Shown here piece by piece: positions 25,944-37,900 of a stretch of 64,000 nt of DNA (its first letter is position 1; each line of letters opens with the position of its first letter). The translations under genes and the position numbers were made by a program. The notes under the pieces were generated by a model. The model was not told the origin of the DNA and ran no database searches. It saw only the letters and a program-made list of their open reading frames with translations. Source of the DNA: Phoebastria nigripes (lineage: Eukaryota > Chordata > Aves > Procellariiformes > Diomedeidae); contig JAYKAV010000011.1 of assembly GCA_035582835.1 (NCBI GenBank), positions 1-64,000 on the forward strand, given 5' to 3'.

Positions 25944-28900
25944 ACCCACAGACCAAGACCTGAGTTAGCTTTAAAAATAAAGCTAATTGTGTCTCCAACA
26001 CTAGAAGCACCGGAGGCTGCAGTGCTTTTACAGTGAGAGAGAGAGAGGACTTGTAAAGAGAGTTGCAAGGCTTNCACCCTCCCTGTGGCTACCCACAACC
26101 CAAATCAGGTACAGTCAGAGCAAACAAGAAGGGAATGTTTTTGCTTTGTCTTTCATTTACTTTAATTAGTTCTAACTAACACTAAGTCTTCCCTCCCACT
26201 CCAGGATTTTTCCTTTTTTTTTAAATTTTTTTTTTGAGACATCTATGTTAGCTTATGGTAAGATGCTACTTAGAAATGTAATACAGACATGCCAGGGAAC
26301 ACAGGAGGCTAAAAGAATGTTAACCTTATTTATGAACATGTGATTTGTGTTTATACACATGCTAGTAAACAAAAAGAAAAAAAACTGTTTTCAAGAAATA
26401 AAAACCCATCTGAATTAGATCAAATACTATAAACNTGGTTTACATAAATGCATTACATTAACTACTAGGGTCACTGGGCCAGTTAAACTAACTCAAACTC
26501 ACAATGAGAGGCATTCATGTCCAAAAAGGAATTCGAACCAGCCAGTGATAGAATTACAGATATCAGATTTAGACTTAGTGGTTTTAGACCTACATACAAA
26601 AAGTTTTCAATTTTAAGCTGATTGTATACCATTCCATGAGAATCAGAGGCTGTATTCTTCACAGAACACAGACCCAGAGTTCATGAATTTCTACATTAAA
26701 TTATTCTAACAGCTTATCAAGTGATCAGATCCAATGATCCAGGGTTAGTGTAATGCCTCACACCATTCTAGTGAAGAAAAAGCAGTTATACTTAAAATAA
26801 AGATGAAAAATAAAAAAACACCACATAGTAATTTTTATACTATAAGGACTATTTTGAAATGCCTAGTTACAGATAGTATTCAACCCAAGTGGCAAATCAA
26901 GATCTAGACCATTACCAGCCCAGTATTTCCTTGTGTTACTTATTTATATTTTAGCAGCAGAACAACAGTGTTTTCAAACCTGAAGAAAAATGCCGCCCCT
27001 TTTCCAAATGTAAATTCAAAGCGGTGGTATACTAAAGAAAGGCTTAGCCTTTGGGAAATTAAAGCAGCATCCAACCCCGAAGTCACCCTGATCCAAAAAT
27101 GTACTGCAGGCGGAGGTTAAGAAAAACGACAAGGGTTTTACCCACAAATGCACCAGGCTCTAACCTTGTGCCAAAATTTGTACACTGGGTTTTAGGTACT
27201 TTCATTTGCAGACAAACTATTAAACTAAACTGCTTCATCAGATAAAGTGGAAAGATCAAATGCAGAACTTTAGAATACCACTTTGTGTAGCAACGATATT
27301 TAAATTCACGGCAATCTATTAAAGATATTTAGGCACTCAGAGGGGCCCAAACAATATCACTTCAATTATACAGTTTTAGGAACAAATACCCAAGTCTTTA
27401 AGGACATGAAAGGGAATCATTTAGCTGCCCGGAACTGTCCTCAAAACGTATAGGATATGTTGGTTTTGGTATTTGTTTGAACCCCCAAGTCAAAAGTAAG
27501 AAACAGTACCAAGTTTAACAATAGTGGTTTCTCAGTGGCTTTTGATAACATTTTCAAAAACCATTAGGCAAAAAAAGTATTTAAAAACAAAAGCTAAGTG
27601 ATACAATGTGAAAATGGCAAAAAATACACTCCAAACATTTTTTTATTGCAAGAAACAAAAAGCACACAACAAGCTACACAAACTTACATATTACTAGCTA
27701 TAGACAGACAGATGTAGAACATGGCACCATGGTCAGTTGTGCAAACCTTGAACCTACATGATCCAAAAACAATCATATATAATCTGTACAACACAAAGTC
27801 ATTCAGGAAATAGTCTAGCGTATTCAATATGAAATACAATGCATTACTAGGCACAAATACCAATATTCACATTAGAACTATGCAAATGATGGCATTACTC
27901 AGTTTTTACTATGCTGAATCAAATACATTGTATTTACAACATATACTGTGTTTTACTGGAAAATATATTAAATTAATGTTTGGAAAATTAATACATTGTT
28001 CAGAATTAAACGCAGTGTGTAGAAAAAAGTGTGAGATTGTGTTTTACGTACTGCTTTTGATGTTCCACTCACTGGCTCGGTTTGACTTCTAGAGAAAGAA
28101 ATAAAGGTGACTGGAACTTAAAATAAAGCACTTGTACCAAAAACATAAAGCAGTGAAAACAGATTATAAAACCTGAACATCAAAACATTATGTTCTGATA
28201 GTCTAGTGAATGTGGAAATTTATTCATATACATAAACTGTTCTCTCTTGGTACATTCAGTGCAACTNAAANNNNNCCCNAAAATCNCATTTCTACTTTGT
28301 CACAAATTACTCTAAGACTTACAGATATAGAACACAACAGTGCAAGAGGAAGTCCTCAGATATTTTGTCTCTGCTACGTAAGTATGAAAAATATGAAATC
28401 TGTACCACAATTTTGTGTTCTTAAATAATCAACCATCAAAATAGGAAGGTAACTTTAGCCAATCTGTATATCCCTAGTATTACAAATAGATACCAGATAC
28501 AGTACTTTAGTTTCTAAGAAAGAATAGTGATAGTCTAGACACTTTGAAGTGCAAGTTTACTGAAGTGAAAAAAATCAGTCATCTGACAAGGAAATAACAA
28601 AACTGTCAGCTGCTGCTTTAGAACAGTGTTTCTTTGTGGAAGCCCAAGCACTGTGTTCAGATACCTACCATACTTAGCTCTGAAAGTGCCAAAAGACTAA
28701 ATCTGTTACATATGCTATATTGACTAAAAATAGTAGTAGAAATGTCACCTGAAAGCAGTTCCTAGGATTTTGTGCGATTTAGGAGACCTGTGACAAAAAA
28801 AAAAAAGGACTTAATTGCCAGAATTGGCTTTAAGATAATACAAAATGCTACAATATTTTAGGAAATATTTATTACATTTGAAACTGAGATTCCACATACT

Positions 28901-31900
28901 CATTGATCTGTGTCTGCATGCTACTCCTCATAAATCAGACATGCAACCATTGATATCGTTAACAAACAATTCATACATCATCCAAAGTGTCCCATGAGCA
29001 GACACAATTCAAAGGCTGCTGTGGAATTGATGTACAAATAAAAGGCTCATGCTTCCTGCCACTGCTAGAACACCACCAGGCTTGCAATGACAGCCACGCA
29101 CCTCCTGAAGATGAGGAAGTACAAGGAAATGCTTTAGATTACCACATCATGGTTTCTTCATACATTTACCTTGAAGAACATACTACAAGGTGAGTAACGC
29201 ATTTTTGAAGGCCTCTCCACCATTACAGCATACATTCATTATTCCCACACATTAACCACTCTACCAGTTGTTTCTGCAGTGTTTCAGCTGAACGAATAGA
29301 AAGCGAATCTGCCTGGTGAATTTTCAATGCTGGAACAGCAGTGCCATTCTTTCCTTATCCCCACGTACAGCTATTTATTTGATCTTTGATGCTAGCAGCA
29401 TCCATCCTCTCATTTTAGGGCAGCATTACAATACTGGAGGAGAGGGTGCCAACCAACCAGAAACGGAGGATGCACTGACAAGACAGCACTAAGCATACAC
29501 ATTTAAATTAACCCCCAAAACAAGGCCATGTTTATAAGCACAATGCTGTGGTGTCCAGAATTACTAGGTAGTGTCTGAAAGCTCTGCAACAACTACTGCA
29601 GTAATATGCCCAAAGTTTACATGCAGAGCCACATAAATTCAGGTTTTTTTGCTTGTAAATGCTTCATGGGCACCAGGATGCTGCTGTACTGTTTGTTCGA
29701 AACACACTGTAACTCATCAGTCTATTGAGAACCAGCAATAGAAAGCCATGGCAAAACCACAACCTAATAATATCTACTGATTGTGGGGGAGAGGCATATC
29801 TTTAAGAAGGCTGGAAAACATGACCATTCAAACAACGCTAATGTAGCTGATATAGAACTGGACTGTATGAATACATAAATGACAGCAATAATCCTGCAGT
29901 CAGGATTGCATTTGAACAGCTGTAATTTTAATCAACATATCTGATTCTCTGTCCTCCATAGATCTTAGGAATACAGAATTAAAACCTGGAGCACAGATAT
30001 CAGCTTAGGGTACAAACAGACTTAGGAAGATAACTAGTAACATTTGGTAATGTGCTAAACTGCTTGCTGTGTTTCAAGTTTGGCAAGGATTAACTATTCC
30101 TTCATCGTACTCGCACAAAAGGCAGTACACTTTAGGATATTGTTCTTTTTCTCTTGCCTGAAACGGACATTGTCTTTAGGAAACTAATAGGAATCACTTA
30201 TGAATGGAACCTCTTGTTTGCATGGTTCGCCAGCTGGCAACCCTTGGTCTTTCCCCTACAGCTAGTATGCAAAAAACCCAGATTTGGAGTGTAAGTATAC
30301 CTGCCATATCCTGCTCCCCCTCCCCCAAATGCAATAGTCAGACGCTGAGAATCAGACTCTGCTGAGATGGGAACAAATTGTAAGTTTACACTACAGCACG
30401 TATCTGTCTTTACTATAAAAGCAGTAAAAGCAGACACATATAATAAGGAATCTCTGCACGTAGAGGAAACAGGATCTACAACTTGGGTCTCAGAACAATC
30501 AACCCCAAGAANAAACCCAATAGAATCATCTTAAAAGTGACCATTGTTGGAGTTCGAACCCCATGTCCCAGCAGGCCTAAAAATGTAAGTCTACTTTGGG
30601 ACAGATACATTAAGATCTACCCCATTACAACAAAAATTATCAGCAGCTTTAACAAGAAAGATACAATCTGAATGCCTCTGTAAACTAGTATAAATAAAAA
30701 AAGTTAACACTTTGAAAATCCTAACAAAGAATACAATGCTTTATGGATATTTACATAACATATGTTTTGCTGGTAGCTTTAACTCCTCCAGCAGGGATTC
30801 TTCTAACAATTACCGATGAGTTCTTAGGAATCAGGGCATTATCATCTGTGTATTCTGAAAACAACATAAATACAGAAAAAACCATCAGACAATTCGTAAG
30901 AATGTATATTAATATGTAATTACATAGCACTTCAGAGAATNCATTTACAGATATAAAAGCAAAATTTTGTATGTAACATTGCCTTTTTATCATCTCAACA
31001 CACTAAGAGTACATTTCAAGAAATCTTCGGGTTTGATAATCAAATGCAAGCAGCAAAATCTTCTTCATTTTTTTAAAACCGTTTGAATGCCAACAGCAAA
31101 ATGGTCTCAAAGGTCACTAAAGGGGACTCTGCTAATGCATGAGGTTCTTTCCTGACCTAGCTTAAGTTGCCTTTGCTTCTGTTAGGCTACAAAACCAATA
31201 GATCGCTGGAGAAAAACAAACCACAGCAAAGTCTCACCTGCATAAACCAGATTCTAAAGNCTGACTAGCTCGCCTTGCAACAAAACAGTCACTTAGCTAA
31301 AGCATGAAAACTGCACCATTGCTTTCACAGCTGTTAACTAAAAGNGATTCACCTATGCTGCCAGTGCTCAAGACTGACAGAACACAGAAGAGAGCCTGCC
31401 ACCTCTGTCTATTTCTTGGAGCTTAATTCATCAACAACCACACTTCTCAGCTGCTCAGGGCTTTACATCTAAATGGAAACAAACTGGCAGTGCTAGAATT
31501 TGGATCACAGACATTTTGGGGGATTTTTGAGCTGGCTTTCACAAGTAGGGCAGAATTGGCTCAAACTAAAGCGGTATCTCCCCTCTTAAGCTAATCATCT
31601 AGTTTGAATTAACCAAAGGGACGTGAATTCTTTCGATTCACTTTTTGCAGAGCAGAGAGACTCAAACGGAATTACGTACAAAGACAGCCTGGAAAAGCCT
31701 TTTGAAAACAGCGTGTGCCTGAAGCTCTCCATGCTTTGCCTTGGCTTACACCACGTTAGTCTTCTGAAGAGGAGGAAAGCCTTCTGACCTTTTACATAAG
31801 GCCCAAAAGAAAACCAACTACCTGAGACACTTAGACTGAGTAAGCTTAAAATGCAAAGATCTCTCCATGAGAATGGTTTCTATATTGTACTTACACAAGC

Positions 31901-34900
31901 TGGATATGACTAAATATTTTAAAGCACCATCAGCAGCCATTCCCTGTAATCTGCCTACAGGTTTAAATATTAAAAGCCCTTACTTTTGCAGAGCGAATCA
32001 GAACGATGGTCTGAAAAACAAAGATGCTGTCTACCTAGTCAAGCTCTGTCAGGGTGGTTTTGCTCAGTGATCACACACAAAATAGGAGTATTTCACAATT
32101 TATGCTCCATTTTTCAGTATATTATTCCTACAGGCAGGAACCTCTCTTAGACCAAAACATACCTACCAGAAGACATTATTTCAATCATGAAATGAAAATT
32201 TTACTTCTATTTCCAAATGACAGAATGCTTCTTCAGAAAACTGAGAATCATTCCTGCTGTTTCCCCCTAGGGAACCGAACAGCAAGCTTCCTCTGGACTT
32301 CAGAGTAGTTTAAAATTGTAGGAAAAAGGACTACTGATGACGAAAACAGAAGCTCTTACAGAAGTCATGTATCCTGAAACAAAAAGCTCTTCTCAAAAGG
32401 AAAATCTGACCACTGCACAGCCACCTGTCAAGAAAGGCCTGTACTGTGACTTTTTGATGGAGAAGGAGCTCAAACAGAACTGAGGCCCAGACAAACAACT
32501 GGGAGATCATGCCAGCTGCAGTTCTAGAAGCCCAAAGCAGCTGTTTCTACCTGCTGAACGGAGTCACACAGAGTATTCTTTCTGGTCCAGTTCACAAACC
32601 ACTGGATTAAGATTTCAGACATATAGGATAAGCAACAGTGGCTCCACAAAAAGGCAGGAGTTTGCTACGCCTGTGCCGAACTGAGGATTGTGGTAGTTCT
32701 GCAGAAGATTACAAGTGGCAGCACGTCTCCTAGAAAGAGACTGTATACATGAGGACAGCAACCAATGCATTTATTCACAAGTTATGCAAGCCTGCAGAGN
32801 TCNATTTGAACATNCACAACAGGTGTATGATGCAAAAAGAGGAATAAGTCCTCTTTTAGTATTTTGTGACAATTCATTGACCATTAGAAGAGCAGCATTG
32901 ACATCTGCCTTCTGAATAGGCTATCCTTGCATGTGTACATATATATCTCTTGATACATGCTTGTTTTCAATCCCCTTGTTAAGTGCACAGTGAAGAGAGC
33001 TCCAGCCATCTAATAACAGACTGATATAAAAATGAATTCACCTTAAAACTCAGTCAGTACACATTCAAATGGATCAACTCACGAGGGACAATAGATTGGT
33101 GAAGTAAAGGCTTTTTTTGTATAGGACACTTACCANGGCACATATTTGTATTTGGTACTTGAAGTATGCCACTAGCTTGGTCACTGTGTCAGAGAATTTG
33201 TGGAAGAGTGTTTACATACAGCAGAGTACATTGCTGAGTTAGTTCTGTGAAGGGACCTGATACCAGTTGGCTTTAATACATTTATTTTTCCTTCACCTCA
33301 ATTAATTGAATTCATTTTGGTGATGAAATTTAGTAAAGGTGAAGTCAAACAATGTAGACTAAAAAGTTAATTTTTTTTTTTTAAAATAGGAAAGGACTAA
33401 AGCTGGAGCGCTATTCCTGAAGTCCCTCGAAATTTTTGTTTGCTTGATTTGAATTTAACAGATGCCAGCTTAGTCTAACAGCTCTCAGACTAAACTGGCG
33501 TTTCCCAGCAGGAACCTGTTCCCCGCGGGCAGCAACATCCCCTAGCAGAGACTTGGCAACTACCAGGACCTGCAAAGCAGTGTCACTCTGCCTCGCCACA
33601 TGACTCCACATCTGCGAAGCAACCAGTGACGTCATGCTCAACACGGCTATTTCTCACACTTGTCCAAGCAGAGCTCCAATAGAAATGTTCCACAAAGCTG
33701 GAGGTAACACTGTTGTTGATTCCTACTCCCTTATAGCACAAAACTTGTTTTACTGCCCGTGATGGCCAGTAAGCGGCTACTGGGCTTTTGTCAATCATCT
33801 GACCTGTGATTAAAAATAAGGATTCAATTAACTCCGAAAGCTTGCAAAAGCCAAGGAGGATTTGGATGTTATATTAAAGTCAAGAGCAGAAGAGACATAA
33901 CAGTCTAAAACTTGCTATATCTATTCTACAGGAAAATAGTATGCTTGAAAGAGTCAAGGGAAAGAAGTATTTCAAGGAATGAATGGAGGCAGACAAGTTA
34001 AACAACAGCTACTTTGACTGCTGCCTCATACNGACTTAGAAATCTTAAATCAACAATTGCATTAGTGTCCACAAGCTTCTTCCTACAAAAAAGTACAAAC
34101 GGCTCAGGTTATGCTCTGAAGTTTATACTGCTTCGCATTTAATGCACAATTTAAAAATCCCATTTTTAAATTCATCTATAATTCTGAAAATCTGCTAGTT
34201 TTAATAATTTGTGTCGTATGTATGCTTTAAACAAATTACTGAAAAAAGTTCCTGCTTTATTTTATGGCCTGCTTTAATCCACCATTTTGAATCTGACAGC
34301 ATTGCAAAAGCATCCCTCTGAGCACTATCTAGAGAAGTATTTTCACCCAGATAAAGTACAGAAGCTCATCAGAACAGAAGTCATCAGGAGGCAAGCCTAT
34401 ATGTGAAACGACTAAGAAAAGCCTTTATTAGGCTTAGATGCCTTGCTAACCAGCTATTATGCTACTGGGGGAAGGATGTGCAGAGTAAGAGATGAAAATG
34501 ACTACTAACATGCCAGACTGTCTCTACCAGAAAACAGGGTAACTCCCAAGAACACGTTTTCTCCCTAGCGCTTAAAAATATGCTTTCTCATTATGTGATT
34601 TTTAAACTCTGTTCTAATCAACACCACTTGCACACTTTGCAACAAACAAATCATCTATGTAGCTGGCACTGAAAGCACTGCCTCGAAACATCCTGATTAA
34701 TAGGCTGGACTACTATTTCTGGATTTTCAGCTTCCACCAGAACAGGTATCAATGATCTCATCTCCAACTGGTATATCATCATTTCTTGAATTAGCTAGTT
34801 CAGGAGGCCAAACAGTTCATGGAACTTTCATTTGCATTATTATGATACAGTACTGTGCTCCAAACGAGCACCTATATTGCTTTGAAAGGATGAGTCAAAA

Positions 34901-37900
34901 AAATCTAACATACTTTCAAACATTAATCTGATTATACAGACTGCCTGATGCCTTCATGTCTTATTGGCACTGCTTGCTGTTTCAGCGTGTGACTGGGAAA
35001 GCGAAAGCAATACTGGAGACAAGGTGGTAATGAACCAAACTGAGCCTGCCTTAAGCACCCGGCCAAGGGACATTCACCTAGCTGACAGCACACCCCCGAA
35101 AGGTCCCAAACTGCTGGTGACAGAGTCAGAGCAGCTGATTCCCAGACAGGCAGTGCATGAGCTCTGCTATAACATCATGGTTTTTGAATGGGTACATGAC
35201 TTACCCTCAACTCAACCAGGGAAACAGGGAACCGCATGTCCTTTTGAAAGCTCTACATAATAATGCTGCACGGCAGCCCAAGAATTAATTGCACTCTGAG
35301 GTGTAACCAAAGTGATCCCCCGTACTAGCACTGCAACACAAAATGGCACAGTGAAGGGCAAGGTTTAAAAGTTGCTTAAATGTCTTCTCTTAAATGCTAA
35401 GTTTGCACAGTGTTGAAGACATTCCAGTAGACAGACATTCCAGTAGACAGACAGACAGACATCAGCTGTGAGGCCAAATGATTTCATTCAGAGTTAGCAT
35501 GAGTTGGTTTTGAAGGCATCAGATCGTGGCATTACTAAAACTGTCAAGTGCATGCTGCAACACTGAACTCAAGCAAGTTCTGAGTTCAAGAGACAGTCTT
35601 GTAAGAGCAATATTCTTCCTTAAAACTATTCATCTAAGACCAGTTCAGAGTCCCATTTTTGGGTTTATATTTTTTTGTATTTTGCCTGATAAGTAGAATA
35701 GCACATTCAAGTGTTTGGAGTCAGAATGTTACAGGGCAGGAAAGAGTAGTCAAGAAACCCGAGTTCTGGAGTTTGCCGTTCTTCCACAATATTGTGAGAA
35801 CATCTATTATAAAAGACAGGTCAAGAAATTCAGATCAAATTAAAAGAGGCAAGTTTAAATGCATCATTGTTGAGGATAGGCTTTTGGAAGGGAATTCTGC
35901 CTTTATAGAACATGCCTCTATTGTAAGCATGGAAGAGGACATACGCCCCCCGCCGCCTTTTAAAATTGGTCCCAACCACCCATTTTGCCTTCCCAGCATC
36001 TTAAAAAGAGTCCACCATATCATTTTTTTCCACTGATATTTAAAATCCTGTTTACTTTTAGCTTATATTAGCATTGCTTCTATTACTAGAGTTCCATTAT
36101 GAAAAGTAACAGTTACTGAACTGTAAAAGGTTAGAGTACTCGGAAAAATCTGAACAAGTAGGCCATCTTCACTCAAGGTTCACTTTGTTCTTTCCAAGAT
36201 CATTTCAACATTTAGTCAGGACTCCTGCACAGACCAAGTTACAAAAACCCAATACTTTATGTCCACATGTAAGAATTCCAAACATCCCATTTAGGCAGAA
36301 TATCTGGGTCTAGTTTTTTCCTTTATCTTCTGAAGGTAAGTTTAAGCATCTACATCTGATTAACAAAAACTGAAATTCACGGTTATGCGTATAAACCAAA
36401 AATTTGGCATACATGTNTATTACACTGAAATGTATTCTCTCGCTTTGCTCTGAAAACCACCGGGGGATTTTTGCCTTTTCACATGCAAAACACCCTGACG
36501 AAAGCTTCAATAAGCATCTGTGTCACTAATACACCAAGTTTAAAATGTTATACTCATTTTACAAAGGTCAAAGTGCAACACAACCTACCGAGAGGAGGAT
36601 CTTGTCGCTGTTAAACAAGAGTGATGAAACATATTCCTTCTTTAACTTCACCTTCAGGCAACACCACATTTAACAGAACCTAGTGAAGCAGATACTTTTT
36701 CTTCACTGGATTCTGATTACGTACGAAAACAAAGCAACACACTTAGTAAAACTGGTATTATGTATATTAGAGTAACACTTTATGGGGTAACATATTTATG
36801 AGCATAAATTTCTCTTCTAAAACTTTGCTTTCTGTTCCTCACCTGCTATAACAGAATCCACATGTTTGCCCTATTTCAAAACATTTTTTCTTCTGGTGAT
36901 AATAATAGGCTCCATTACAGTTCATTACCATCCAGCACTCTGGTTTTAAGGCTCTGTTTTACACAGACCCAACTATTATAGTAGTGACGTCAGCCACTTG
37001 GCCATTCAACCTGCTAGCATTTGTGAAGCTGGAAGTACATTGGCAACTGAAGACAAAATTCAGAAACCCTTCTGCAGCAAAGCCCTTAAAGCAAATTAAA
37101 TATTTTTCAAAAGCTCTTGACAATTTTATTCAGTACTACTAGAAAAATTCAAGGCTTCTGAAATATATCTCTACCTACGTATGTCATGCAATCCAATGGC
37201 ATCCCTAAGACCCCTAACATCGTGCTGTTAAGTCTCTTCCCAGACATTCTCCTGAAAATAGTTTAAATATCGTAGATAAAGAGCGAGCTTTAGGTCCCAC
37301 CACTTTAAAGGCTAGGGCTGAAGTTACAGTTACTGCAGCGTACATATTATTCTGTTTAAGTTTTAATACATGAAACAGGAAGAGGGAAAAAACCACTAGT
37401 ACACATTTTAAAGAAAAGACTGTTGTTAAGAGTGTCACAGAACCACAGAAAAGAAAAAAAAAAAAGAAATTTCATGTTTAAGGAATGAAAACACTTTACA
37501 AGTCTTTTTATTTCTGAAAAGTCACATCCCAAAGTCTTTAATCNCATTCAAATTTATCAAGATGGCAGATTACCAAACTGAAATACCATACTAATACGAA
37601 ACCATTATCATCTCTGAGAATCAAGCACCATTTATTAGGTTTAAAAGAGTTTATGGCTTCTCTAAGAACATTTCTTACATATATTCACCATAAATGGTCT
37701 GCCACAAAACTTCAGGACTGCCCTGACATGGTTAACACATAGTACCAGGAAAAAAAAAACGGCTAGAAATGAATGATGAAATGATGCTCAATAGCATCTG
37801 AATGACCATGTCTTTGGTGTGGAAAAGAAGTAATATTAACAAGAAATTCCAAAGTATAATTTAGATACAGAGAACACTCATGTGCAAGATGNCTTTAAAG

